DNA from: Mollicutes bacterium
GTDB lineage: Bacteria; Bacillota_I; Bacilli_A; Izemoplasmatales; Izemoplasmataceae
DNA length: 64,000 nucleotides
Assembly: GCA_003551005.1 (NCBI GenBank)
Contig: PULR01000039.1
Location: 29,892-93,891 of the forward strand
Direction: 5' to 3'
Below, piece after piece: positions 50,257 through 58,001 of the stretch (positions within the stretch are counted from its first letter, which is position 1; every line of letters begins with the position of its first letter). The translations under genes and the position numbers were made by a program. Under the pieces are notes generated by a model, which searched no databases, was not told the DNA's origin, and saw nothing but the letters and a program-made list of their open reading frames with translations.

Positions 50257-51012
50257 TTAGATTGGATAAATCGCGTCTTCCTTCACCACGCGTACCTCCG
50301 AGATATGGTCCCGGATGGTGCGTTTGTCTTTAGAGAAACTGATGAGGGCGAAATCGACCCAGATTCCGATGGTGAAGGTGAATCCCCAGAAAACGCCTTT
50401 CCAGAGGACTTCCCGGATGAAGAGGGTCCACCAGTTGATCGGGCCTCTCAGTTCGAGGTTGGTCCATTTGCGACCGAACGTCCGTCCTTTGGTCAGACCC
50501 TGATAGAGATAGTTGACAACCACCCAGCCTCCGTAATGGAAGAGGATGCTGCTCATAAGGTAGACGACGACTGCGTCATATTCCTCATAATCCGCAACCA
50601 GCAGGTCTCGTTGGAGATCGTAGTCTTCTCGACGGAAGCGGTCGCCTTCTTCAAGACGTTCTCTTCCTTCGGCCTTGGCGGCTTCGTAGGCGGCGACAAT
50701 CTCCTCGAACGAGCGTTCATCTTCCTCGGATGAGTATGAGCGGATAGCCTCGCGCCAATAGCTCAGCTCGTTCTCAAGGTCCTCCTCACGATAGCGGTCC
50801 CCTTCATCGAGCCGCTCATCGAGGCGGTCCATCTCCTCGTTGAAGACTTCGGCCTGCTGGGTCCAGTCCGTCAATCCTTCGTGATAGCCGCTGAACTCCT
50901 GGATGTTGGGTTCGACGAAGATTCTGAAGACCGTGAAAACTACGGAGAGGATGATGATGAAATCGATGATGAGGCTGGCGATGCGGCGGAACGTTCCGGG
51001 TTCGCCCCTCAT
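50257..51012 (-). CDS. RDD-like membrane protein with charged helical insertion
   Basis: A 251-residue protein. An N-terminal helix (residues ~10-32, ASLIIDFIIILSVVF with the family Asp) is followed by ~110 residues rich in Glu, Arg, Asp and Tyr (two similar blocks, RLDEGDRYREEDLENEL and RLEEGDRFRREDYDLQRDL, predicted helical), then helices around 145-170 and 195-220. GRTFGRKWTNLEL and KRTIRDHISEVRVV correspond to the RDD-family ends. The charged insertion between helices is unusual. It overlaps nfeD by ATGA and sits 64 bases before the SPFH gene, so it is probably part of that module. Confidence 0.7.
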   Translation of the reverse strand: MRGEPGTFRRIASLIIDFIIILSVVFTVFRIFVEPNIQEFSGYHEGLTDWTQQAEVFNEEMDRLDERLDEGDRYREEDLENELSYWREAIRSYSSEEDERSFEEIVAAYEAAKAEGRERLEEGDRFRREDYDLQRDLLVADYEEYDAVVVYLMSSILFHYGGWVVVNYLYQGLTKGRTFGRKWTNLELRGPINWWTLFIREVLWKGVFWGFTFTIGIWVDFALISFSKDKRTIRDHISEVRVVKEDAIYPI

Positions 51013-51449
51013 ACTTTCACCACGATCAGTTTCACACCCTCGATCGCCAGAATCTCAACTTTATCATCGACTTGCACCGTTTCGTCTCCTGAGGAGATGG
51101 CGGTCCAGTACTTTCCGTCCACGCGGACTTCTCCGCGCTCTCCCGGCGGGATTTCCTGGGTGCATATGCCGATTTTCCCCACGAGCCGGTCGGCATTCGT
51201 GCTGACAATGTTCGTGCGGAAGTACTTCTTGGCCAGGGGTCTGACGGTGAGCAGCAGCAAGATGGAGACGCCGATGAAGACAACGACCTGAATCAGGGGA
51301 TCAAGGCCGATCAGCGCCAGGATGAAGGAAAGAACGGCGCCGAGGCTGAACCAGACGCTGGTGAGGTCCATGGTCACGATCTCGATGAAAGCCGCGACCA
51401 GGATGATTGCAAACCAGATGATGAGCATGATGACGTCTATGTTTTCCAT
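51009..51449 (-). CDS. NfeD-like membrane protein
   Basis: A 146-residue protein with two to three N-terminal membrane segments (about residues 7-24, 28-46 and 52-68) and a C-terminal OB-like domain (GKIGICTQEIPPGERGEVRVDGKYWTAISSGDETVQVDDKVEIL), the layout of short NfeD proteins. These are usually encoded next to SPFH proteins, as here, and are thought to work with them at the membrane. The start overlaps the unknown gene upstream (TAATG) and its end overlaps the RDD-like gene (ATGA). Confidence 0.88.
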   Translation of the reverse strand: MENIDVIMLIIWFAIILVAAFIEIVTMDLTSVWFSLGAVLSFILALIGLDPLIQVVVFIGVSILLLLTVRPLAKKYFRTNIVSTNADRLVGKIGICTQEIPPGERGEVRVDGKYWTAISSGDETVQVDDKVEILAIEGVKLIVVKV

Positions 51450-51838
51450 TATTTTTCCTCCTCTTTCAGAGAATCCAGATCGATGATCAATGACTTCTTC
51501 TTCGCATCCCAGGCCGCATCGAAGCTCAGCGGAAAGTCATCGCTGAATTCAAGGGCGGTGGTGGGGGCGATGTTGCGCAGGAATTTCGGTGTCGGTATCC
51601 GGGCATAGGACGAACGGACAGTAATTCGATGCCTCTTGTCCTCGGGTATGATTCCCCGATGGTATTCATCTTTCGAGACGGGTTTCACGGCGATCCGGTT
51701 GTTTTTCTCATCGAGGCCGAGCATGACACCGTAGGCCGTGTCGAAGTGCGTATGAGCGCCGTTGCTCAAGACAATCTTCGTTTCATACAGTTTAGCGGTC
51801 CCGCTTTGGGGCTTGCGCGATATCCATTCAAAACTCAT
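51449..51838 (-). CDS. Hypothetical protein, 129 residues
   Basis: I do not recognise this protein. It appears soluble: SRKPQSGTAKLYETKIVLSN, then AYGVMLGLDEKNNRIAVKPV, and a Ser/Thr/Arg-rich middle; the last ~35 residues are acidic with SLIIDLDSLKEEE. The LGLDEKNNRIAVKPV stretch is reminiscent of an AbrB-like or beta-rich fold, but I cannot claim it. I start at ATG 51838, after GGAGTGATG; the frame upstream reads through the divergent promoter. It overlaps nfeD by one base and so is the first gene of the nfeD/RDD/SPFH module. Confidence 0.75.
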   Translation of the reverse strand: MSFEWISRKPQSGTAKLYETKIVLSNGAHTHFDTAYGVMLGLDEKNNRIAVKPVSKDEYHRGIIPEDKRHRITVRSSYARIPTPKFLRNIAPTTALEFSDDFPLSFDAAWDAKKKSLIIDLDSLKEEEK

Positions 51839-51897
51839 TTCATCACTCCAGGCTGCACAGGTATGGTCACAAGAGACCATGTGGATTGCGCGGACAG

Positions 51898-51925
51898 TTG
51901 CGGTTCGTCGCATATCTGTTATATT
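51898..51925 (+). promoter_or_regulatory. Promoter of the ttcA-like gene
   Basis: TTGCGG (51898-51903) and extended -10 TGTTATATT (51917-51925) with a 16-base spacer. TTATATTATAA (51919-51929) is an 11-base palindrome that could also serve the opposite strand. Confidence 0.5.
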
Positions 51926-51949
51926 ATAACATGATTTGGAGGTATTTGT

Positions 51950-52753
51950 ATGTCCGTCGCGGTAGATTTTCAGAAGGACTTCATCAAGCACCATCGAAGA
52001 CAACTCTGGTCGAAGTTCATCCGAGCCATCAAACGGTACCATTTAATCGAAGACGGCGATAGAGTCGCCGTCGCCGTCAGCGGTGGGAAGGACTCGATGC
52101 TGCTGGCGAGGATGCTGCAGGAACTGACTAAGCATCCGCTGGCGGATTTCGAAGTGGTCCCCGTCGCGATGGATCCCGGCTATGCCAAGGCGGACCAACA
52201 GCAACTCAAGCACCTGGCTCACCAGCTATCCGTGCCGTTAAAAATTGTAAAAAAAGAGCTCTTCCGCGTGGTCAATGAGAAAGCGCCGGATGATCCCTGC
52301 TATCTATGCGCCAGGATGCGAAGAGGCATACTTTATGAGATCGCCGAAAACGAAGGATGCAACAAACTCGCGCTCGGCCACCATTACGATGATGTCATCG
52401 AGACCACGTTACTGAACGTGTTCTTCTCCGGCAGTTTCAAGACCATGCTTCCCAGAATCCCCTCCGACAACTATGAGAGCATCGAGCTCATCCGGCCGCT
52501 TTATTTCATACGTGAAGCACACATCGCCGCCTTGTATGAACGACATAACCTCGACGCCATGGACTGTGCCTGCACGGTCGCTAGCGGCGAGCGTCCATCG
52601 AAACGGGAGGATATCAAACAACTGATCAAGCAACTCCGGGAGGAACACAAGGACATTGATCGTTCAATCTTCAACGCCGCTCAGAACGTGAATCTGGATT
52701 ACGTACTCGGATATACAAAGGCCGGTAGGCGCTACCGGCCGTTTGAAGACTGA
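51950..52753 (+). CDS. ttcA: TtcA/TtuA-family PP-loop tRNA thiolation protein
   Basis: An ATP pyrophosphatase that activates a tRNA base for sulfur transfer, probably 2-thiocytidine. The 267-residue product has the PP-loop VAVSGGKDSMLLARML (about residues 44-59), the Fe-S or sulfur-transfer pair PCYLCARMRRG, LALGHHYDDVIETTLLN and a later CAC (about residue 203). These fit the TtcA family. GGAGG lies 7 bases before the ATG. It ends 4 bases from mnmE on the other strand, another tRNA-modification gene. Confidence 0.88.
   Translation: MSVAVDFQKDFIKHHRRQLWSKFIRAIKRYHLIEDGDRVAVAVSGGKDSMLLARMLQELTKHPLADFEVVPVAMDPGYAKADQQQLKHLAHQLSVPLKIVKKELFRVVNEKAPDDPCYLCARMRRGILYEIAENEGCNKLALGHHYDDVIETTLLNVFFSGSFKTMLPRIPSDNYESIELIRPLYFIREAHIAALYERHNLDAMDCACTVASGERPSKREDIKQLIKQLREEHKDIDRSIFNAAQNVNLDYVLGYTKAGRRYRPFED
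52720..52740. repeat. Perfect inverted repeat at the end of ttcA
   Basis: GGCCGGTAG/CTACCGGCC, a 9-bp perfect stem with a 3-base loop, lies within the last codons of the ttcA-like gene where it meets mnmE head to head. No T-run follows, so termination is possible but unproven. Confidence 0.5.
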
Positions 52754-52757
52754 AGGA

Positions 52758-54110
52758 CTATTTCCCCAGGCAGAATTTCGAGAAGAGCTCATCTATCAGC
52801 GTAGAAGCGCCGGTGTCACCGGTGATTTCCCCCAGGGTCTCCCATGCATTCTTCAAGTCGATTTCGACGACATCGACGGGCATCAAGTCTTGCGCTGATG
52901 CGCGAGCGTCCTTGAGCATTTCAAGTGCCTGCCGCATCCTGGCGATGTGCCGGGCGTTCGAGAGGTATGTCTCCTCCGAAAGGTCGAAATCCGTTTCTAG
53001 AAACATCTCCTGGATGCGCGCTTCGAGTGCTTCGATGTTCTCGCCCTTGAGGGCGCTGATCTGCACACCGTCTTCAAAGGTGCGGTCGATCCGGCTTTCA
53101 AGGTCGATCTTGTTGATGATGACGATGCGGTTCTTGTGCTGCGTCATTTCCAGGAGACGTTCGTCCTCTTCGCTGAGAGGTTCGTTGTTGTTGAGGACGT
53201 AGAGGATCAGTTCCGCTTCCTCGATGATCTGCTTCGTCTTGTCAATGCCGATTTTTTCAATCAGATCCTGGGAATCCCGGAGTCCGGCGGTATCGAAGAG
53301 TTTGAGCACGACGCCGCCGACGTTAAGTTCGCCTTCAACGACATCACGAGTGGTCCCCTCGATTTCGGTGACGATTGCCTTGTCTTCCTTGAGCAGTGCA
53401 TTGAGCACGCTGGATTTACCGACGTTCGGTCTGCCGATGATGGCCGTCTTGACGCCTTCACGGAGGACTTTTCCAACCGCGGCGCGCTCGAGGATGGTCT
53501 CGACGCGCTCGATCAGTCGGTCGACTTCGGGCAGGACCCGTTCACTCGTCAGTTCCTCCGCATCCTCATATTCCGGATAGTCGATGTGCACTTCGATGCG
53601 GGATAACAGGTCAAGCAAAGCATCCCGCAGAGCCTGCACGAGTTCGTAGACTTTTCCCTCGAGGCCCTTGTTGGCGAGTTTCAGACTGTAATCGCTGCGG
53701 GCTTCAACGATGTCCATCACGCTTTCCGCCTGTGTCAGGTCGATCCGTCCGTTCAAGAAGGCGCGCTCGGTGAACTCCCCGGGCCGGGCCATGCGCGCTC
53801 CCTTGGAAAGCAAAAGTTCGAGAATCCGCTTCGCGACGTATGCGCCTCCGTGGCAGTTGATTTCCACCATGTCCTCCCGGGTGAACGTCCGCGGGGCGCG
53901 GAAGATGCTGATGAGCACTTCGTCGACGGGTTCGTCGCCGTCGATGATCTTTCCATAATGGATGGTGTGGCTCTCCGCACGGGCAAGATCGGCTTTCCCC
54001 CGATAGATGGATTCGATGATGTCGAACACATCGTCGCCGCTCATGCGGACGATATTGATGGCGCTTTTGCCGAGCGCCGTGGATATGGCTGCAATGGTGT
54101 CGGTCGACAT
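52758..54110 (-). CDS. mnmE: tRNA modification GTPase MnmE
   Basis: With MnmG it makes the cmnm5U group at tRNA wobble uridines. The 450-residue product has the N-terminal tetrahydrofolate-binding domain (TDTIAAISTALGKSAINIVRMSG), a helical domain, the inserted G domain with GRPNVGKSSVLNALL, DTAGLRDS and NKID, and the C-terminal CLGK with its essential Cys. I start at ATG 54110 after GGGGTGATC; GTG 54119 is in frame but lies in the ribosome binding region. mnmG is not adjacent, unlike in many Bacilli. Confidence 0.97.
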   Translation of the reverse strand: MSTDTIAAISTALGKSAINIVRMSGDDVFDIIESIYRGKADLARAESHTIHYGKIIDGDEPVDEVLISIFRAPRTFTREDMVEINCHGGAYVAKRILELLLSKGARMARPGEFTERAFLNGRIDLTQAESVMDIVEARSDYSLKLANKGLEGKVYELVQALRDALLDLLSRIEVHIDYPEYEDAEELTSERVLPEVDRLIERVETILERAAVGKVLREGVKTAIIGRPNVGKSSVLNALLKEDKAIVTEIEGTTRDVVEGELNVGGVVLKLFDTAGLRDSQDLIEKIGIDKTKQIIEEAELILYVLNNNEPLSEEDERLLEMTQHKNRIVIINKIDLESRIDRTFEDGVQISALKGENIEALEARIQEMFLETDFDLSEETYLSNARHIARMRQALEMLKDARASAQDLMPVDVVEIDLKNAWETLGEITGDTGASTLIDELFSKFCLGK

Positions 54111-54127
54111 CGTGATCACCCCAAATC

Positions 54128-54136
54128 ATTATATCA
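54128..54136 (-). promoter_or_regulatory. Extended -10 promoter of mnmE
   Basis: TGATATAAT on the minus strand, about 18 bases before the mnmE start, so the leader is short. Confidence 0.55.
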
Positions 54137-54154
54137 TAATGGGGTGTTTTGTAG

Positions 54155-54160
54155 TATAAT
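54155..54160 (+). promoter_or_regulatory. -10 element before the 54178 gene and dnaX
   Basis: A perfect TATAAT 17 bases before ATG 54178. No convincing -35 is visible. It would start the small membrane protein-dnaX-ybaB-recR transcript. Confidence 0.5.
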
Positions 54161-54177
54161 GCCTAATAGGTGGTTGC

Positions 54178-54672
54178 ATGCTGATAATGAAACGAAAGAA
54201 GGGACCCGCCTATTATGCGAGGGTCCTTGCGTCGTCCTTTCTGGCTTTGGTCCTCTTTTCTGCTTATTACCATTTCTTCCGTGAGGATGCCTTTTTAGAA
54301 ACCTTCGCCCGGCTGTGGACGCTGCCCTTTGTCATCACGTTGATCTTCCTTTTCTACAATGTCCTCAAGGACAAGCTGTTCTCAGGTGTTGAACAGGCCA
54401 GCGAGGAACGGGAGTTCATCCTTCATATGTCCCGGCACGTGCGAAACAAGCTTGATTTCAATGCCGAGGATTTTGCCCGCATCCGGGAGAGCGGCAGCTT
54501 TCAGGATCTGCTTCGGGACGCTTACGCCCTCTACCGTGACGCCGGTCGTTCGGAAGAGGGCATTGAACGGTTGAAGGGGAGGTCCTTTGGTGATGAGGAC
54601 CTCGACCGCGCGGCAGGAGTTGTCATCGAAGAGACCAGCCGGCTCATTCAAAAGAAAGCAGAAATGCAATGA
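54178..54672 (+). CDS. Hypothetical membrane protein upstream of dnaX, 164 residues
   Basis: I do not recognise this protein. A basic N-terminus (MKRKKGP) leads to two hydrophobic helices (about residues 15-34 and 43-62). The other ~100 residues are soluble, charged and probably helical and cytosolic (DFNAEDFARIRESGSFQDLL..). TAGGTGG lies before ATG 54178; ATG 54187 is a possible alternative. It ends 15 bases before dnaX and is probably cotranscribed with dnaX, ybaB and recR. Confidence 0.72.
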   Translation: MLIMKRKKGPAYYARVLASSFLALVLFSAYYHFFREDAFLETFARLWTLPFVITLIFLFYNVLKDKLFSGVEQASEEREFILHMSRHVRNKLDFNAEDFARIRESGSFQDLLRDAYALYRDAGRSEEGIERLKGRSFGDEDLDRAAGVVIEETSRLIQKKAEMQ

Positions 54673-54687
54673 TCGAGGTGTTGTGCC

Positions 54688-56655
54688 ATGGCATATAAGG
54701 CTCTCTATCGCACGTATCGTCCTCGGGACTTCGATGAAGTCGCCGGACAGGAACACATCACCCGCACATTCAAGAATGCCTTGAAACACCGTCGTCTTTC
54801 GCATGCCTACCTGTTCAGCGGCCCCCGCGGGACAGGCAAGACCAGCGTCGCCAAGATCATCGCCAAGGGGGTCAACTGCGAGAACGGACCGGCGGCCAAC
54901 CCCTGCAACACCTGCGACATCTGCCGCGGCATCGACAGCAACACGATTAACGACGTCATCGAGATCGACGCCGCGAGCAACAACGGTGTGGATGAAATCC
55001 GGGAGCTACGCGACAAGGTCAAATATCTTCCCGGTGTCGGCCAGTACAAGGTCTACATCATCGACGAGGTGCACATGCTTTCCATCGGAGCTTTCAATGC
55101 GCTTTTGAAAACCCTCGAGGAGCCTCCCAAGCACGTCTTGTTCATTCTTGCGACCACCGAGCCGCACAAGATTCCCTCCACCATCCATTCCCGCTGCCAG
55201 CGTTTCGATTTCCGCGGCATCGGCAAAGCGGAGATTGAAAGCCGGCTCGGTGAGATCATCGAAAAGGAGGCGATCGACATTCGCGATGACGCCATCAGCC
55301 TCATCGCCGAATCTGTCGAAGGCGGCATGCGTGACGCCATCAGCCTTTTGGACCAGGCGCTTGCTTATGCCGAAGGCACCATCGATTCCGAAGCGGTCCA
55401 TGCCATCCGCGGCTCCGTCGGGCATGAGCGGATTCTCGAGATTGCCCAGGCCATTCACGCGGAGGATGCCGTCCGTTCCCTGAACGCTCTGGATAGACTG
55501 CTCGAGGATGGCAAGGAACCCACACGCGTCATCGAGGATGCCACCGCTTTCTACCGCGATTTGCTGCTGCTCAAGAATGCAGGGGAGGATAGCGATAAAA
55601 CCCTCCACGGTAACGAAAAAGCTCAGAACCTGGCCGAGTCGCTGAGCAATCCGCTGCTTTATCATTACATCGACATTCTCAGCGAGTCGAGGCAGCGGAT
55701 GCGGTTCACATCACAAGGACGGCTGCATCTCGAGCTGGCTTTCGTCAAGATGGTCGACCGCGGCTTGAAACAGGATGTGCGTGCACAAGAAAACCTCGAG
55801 AAGTTGGAGTCAAAAGTCCATAATCTGCAGGAAAAGCTTGAAACCATCGAATCCCGGACCCGGGAAGCCCCCTTAGATCAACCCGCCACCGATTCCGATG
55901 AACATCGTGCCCAGGACGTGACACCGGCCGATGCGCTCTTCGATCGTTTTGAATCGGAATCGGAGTCGGAAGTTTCCGACGACCAGACCGAAAAGCATCG
56001 CGAGGACCCGTCGGATGAGAAACGGGACGAACCGGGCGAAGAAACGCCCACCGCACAGACGGAATCAGCTGAAGAAACGGATTCAGCCCCCTCAGAGCAA
56101 CCGAACAAATACCAGAAGCTTTATGAACGCTTTTCGCAGAAGAAATATTCCACCTTCGACATCCGTTATGTCGAGGATGTGCTGAACACCGGCGACCGTC
56201 AGGAACGCATCGACATGACCAAGCGCTGGTACGACCTAGAACGGTTTGTCGACGATGACCGGATGCAGTACGCCAAGATGGTCACCGAAGGGAATCTGGT
56301 CGCCACCAACGGCGTGATGCTGATTGTCACCTATGAAAACACCGTGACGTGCAACCGTCTGATGAAACCCCAGATCAAAGGCGAGATCATCGAGGTCCTC
56401 GAGGCGTATTTCGAACGGCCGATCATGTTCATGGCCCTGCCGGAGCGGGACTGGAAGAAAATCCAGACCGAGTTCCTGAAGAAATTCCGGAAGCAGGAAG
56501 ACAAGGAGTTCATCCGCCTGAGCAAGATCGAGAACGACCGTCTGGTTGAAATCCCTGATAACGAGGATACCTACGAGGATGTCGAAGACGATTCCGTGAA
56601 AGAAGCCAAGGACATCTTTGGTGAAGAAGTGGTTAAGGTCAAGAAAGGAGAATGA
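54688..56655 (+). CDS. dnaX: DNA polymerase III subunits gamma/tau
   Basis: The clamp-loader ATPase that also links polymerase and helicase. The 655-residue product has Walker A FSGPRGTGKTS (43-53), the zinc cysteines 64, 73, 76 and 79, Walker B IIDEVHML, and the sensor region ATTEPHKIP. A ~90-residue Glu/Asp/Ser-rich linker (about 390-470) precedes the tau C-terminal domain. I saw no obvious slippery A-run for a programmed gamma product. It is followed after 3 bases by ybaB. Confidence 0.97.
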   Translation: MAYKALYRTYRPRDFDEVAGQEHITRTFKNALKHRRLSHAYLFSGPRGTGKTSVAKIIAKGVNCENGPAANPCNTCDICRGIDSNTINDVIEIDAASNNGVDEIRELRDKVKYLPGVGQYKVYIIDEVHMLSIGAFNALLKTLEEPPKHVLFILATTEPHKIPSTIHSRCQRFDFRGIGKAEIESRLGEIIEKEAIDIRDDAISLIAESVEGGMRDAISLLDQALAYAEGTIDSEAVHAIRGSVGHERILEIAQAIHAEDAVRSLNALDRLLEDGKEPTRVIEDATAFYRDLLLLKNAGEDSDKTLHGNEKAQNLAESLSNPLLYHYIDILSESRQRMRFTSQGRLHLELAFVKMVDRGLKQDVRAQENLEKLESKVHNLQEKLETIESRTREAPLDQPATDSDEHRAQDVTPADALFDRFESESESEVSDDQTEKHREDPSDEKRDEPGEETPTAQTESAEETDSAPSEQPNKYQKLYERFSQKKYSTFDIRYVEDVLNTGDRQERIDMTKRWYDLERFVDDDRMQYAKMVTEGNLVATNGVMLIVTYENTVTCNRLMKPQIKGEIIEVLEAYFERPIMFMALPERDWKKIQTEFLKKFRKQEDKEFIRLSKIENDRLVEIPDNEDTYEDVEDDSVKEAKDIFGEEVVKVKKGE

Positions 56656-56658
56656 ACA

Positions 56659-56970
56659 ATGGACAGGAACATGATGAAGAAACTACAGGAAATGCAGCAG
56701 GAGATGCACAAGGCGCAGAAGGAGCTCGAAGCTTCAATCTTCTACGGACAGGCCGGAGGCAAGACCGTCGAAGTCGAGTTCAACGGAGCGAAACAGATGC
56801 ACAATCTCTCGATAGATCAAGAAGCGTTCGACCTTCCCGAGGACCTCGAAATTCTGGAGGATACTATAACAGCGGCCGTAAACGACTGCATGCGCAAAAT
56901 CGACGAAGAGACCCAGGAGACGATGGGCCGCTTCACAGAGGGTCTTGGCGGCCTTCCGGGGATGTTCTGA
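56659..56970 (+). CDS. ybaB: YbaB/EbfC nucleoid-associated protein
   Basis: A small DNA-binding protein of unknown precise role. The 103-residue product has the N-terminal coiled coil (MMKKLQEMQQEMHKAQKEL), the TVEVEFNGAKQMHNLSID core and a C-terminal Gly/Phe-rich end GLGGLPGMF. It sits between dnaX and recR, the classic arrangement in most bacteria. It starts 3 bases after the dnaX stop with AAAGGAG inside dnaX, and its 3' end overlaps the frame of recR. Confidence 0.95.
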   Translation: MDRNMMKKLQEMQQEMHKAQKELEASIFYGQAGGKTVEVEFNGAKQMHNLSIDQEAFDLPEDLEILEDTITAAVNDCMRKIDEETQETMGRFTEGLGGLPGMF

Positions 56971-57580
56971 TAGCATCGCCACCAGATATCCCGATGCGCT
57001 CGAGCAGTTGATCGAGCAGTTCATGCGCTACCCCGGGGTCGGACGGAAGACTGCCGAGCGGTTCGCGCTGCACAGCCAGAACCACTTCAAAGACGATGAC
57101 TACGAACGGTTCTCCGAGGTGCTTCTCAGGGTCAAAGAAGAGATCCGCCCCTGCTCTGTCTGCGGAATGTTCACCGACCAGGAACGCTGTGGAATCTGCC
57201 GGGATGAATCCCGGGACCAGACCCGGATTCTGGTCGTCGAAGAAAGCCGCGACGTCCTTGTCTTCGAACGCGGCGGGGACTACCGCGGTCTCTATCATGT
57301 CCTTGGCGGCGTTCTCTCGCCTAGCGAGGGCGTCGGTCCCGACCAGTTGCGGATCCGGGAACTTTTGGAAAGATTGCGGAATCATGCCCACGAAGAGTTG
57401 ATTCTCGCCACCAATCTGAGCGATGAAGGGGAGACGACCGCGCTTTATATCCAAAGGCTGCTTAAAGATACGGACGTGCTGGTGACCCGGATCGCCTACG
57501 GACTGCCCGCGGGCGGAGATGTGTCATATGCGGACGAGGTCACACTGGGAAAAGCTTTGGAAGGTAGAAAAAAGATTTGA
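56945..57580 (+). CDS. recR: Recombination protein RecR
   Basis: Works with RecO and RecF to load RecA. The 211-residue open frame contains YPDALEQLIEQFMRYPGVGRKTAERFA (helix-hairpin-helix), a zinc finger CSVC..CGIC, a TOPRIM domain with LVVEESRDVLVFERGGDYRGLYHVLGG split over two strands and a C-terminal AYGLPAGGDVSYADEVTLGKAL. The only standard start codon before the conserved part is TTG 56945, giving an N-terminus ~13 residues longer than usual and a 26-base overlap with ybaB. The true start may be different. No further genes follow in the operon. Confidence 0.93.
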   Translation: MAAFRGCSDSIATRYPDALEQLIEQFMRYPGVGRKTAERFALHSQNHFKDDDYERFSEVLLRVKEEIRPCSVCGMFTDQERCGICRDESRDQTRILVVEESRDVLVFERGGDYRGLYHVLGGVLSPSEGVGPDQLRIRELLERLRNHAHEELILATNLSDEGETTALYIQRLLKDTDVLVTRIAYGLPAGGDVSYADEVTLGKALEGRKKI

Positions 57581-57610
57581 GATGTGCTATGATTTTTAAG
57601 AAGGTCAATG

Positions 57611-57616
57611 TATAAT
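57611..57616 (+). promoter_or_regulatory. -10 element before the 57688 gene
   Basis: A perfect TATAAT about 72 bases before the start. The leader contains ACTTG...CAAGT (57646-57665). No clear -35. Confidence 0.4.
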
Positions 57617-57687
57617 AATAAGTGAAACGACTCAGTGCGAAAGTTACTTGAATTAGAATCCAAGTCACATTGCCAAAGGATGGTAAG

Positions 57688-57978
57688 ATGTTTGAATGGT
57701 TTTCGATGTATGTCGGCGTCCTCTCGGATATCCCCTTGATCGGCCCTGCCTATGACAGTCTTCAAGAAGCGTTCCCTATCGGTCGTTACATTGAGAATGC
57801 ATACGACTTCATCGACACAGAGCTTTCTTACATTGAACAATTGGTTTTTGTCGCCATTTTTGCCGTGATATTCATCCTGGGTCTGATTTCATTTGTCAAG
57901 AAACTGGCGAAATTGCTGATTGTTGTTGCGATTATCTTCGGTATCTGGCTGCTTTACAACCAGGGCGTCATAGGTTGA
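57688..57978 (+). CDS. Hypothetical small membrane protein, 96 residues
   Basis: I do not recognise this protein. The first half is soluble or amphipathic (MFEWFSMYVGVLSDIP..YDFIDTELSY). Two hydrophobic helices follow at about residues 50-68 and 72-91, with a basic turn KKLAK between them. AAAGGATGG lies before ATG 57688; TTG 57670 is an in-frame alternative without a ribosome binding site. It has its own -10 element and a terminator, so it is a single-gene unit. Confidence 0.65.
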   Translation: MFEWFSMYVGVLSDIPLIGPAYDSLQEAFPIGRYIENAYDFIDTELSYIEQLVFVAIFAVIFILGLISFVKKLAKLLIVVAIIFGIWLLYNQGVIG

Positions 57979-58001
57979 GGGGAGGAACATCTCCCCTTTT
58001 T
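57978..58001 (+). terminator. Rho-independent terminator after the 57688 gene
   Basis: A 7-bp stem AGGGGAG/CTCCCCT with a 6-base loop and a T-run, starting at the stop codon. Confidence 0.85.

Noticed and set aside
57581-57687. Possible small RNA or tRNA-like gene after recR
   Set aside because: The ACTTG...CAAGT repeat is too short and there is no cloverleaf or terminator before the next gene; it is best seen as a 5' leader.
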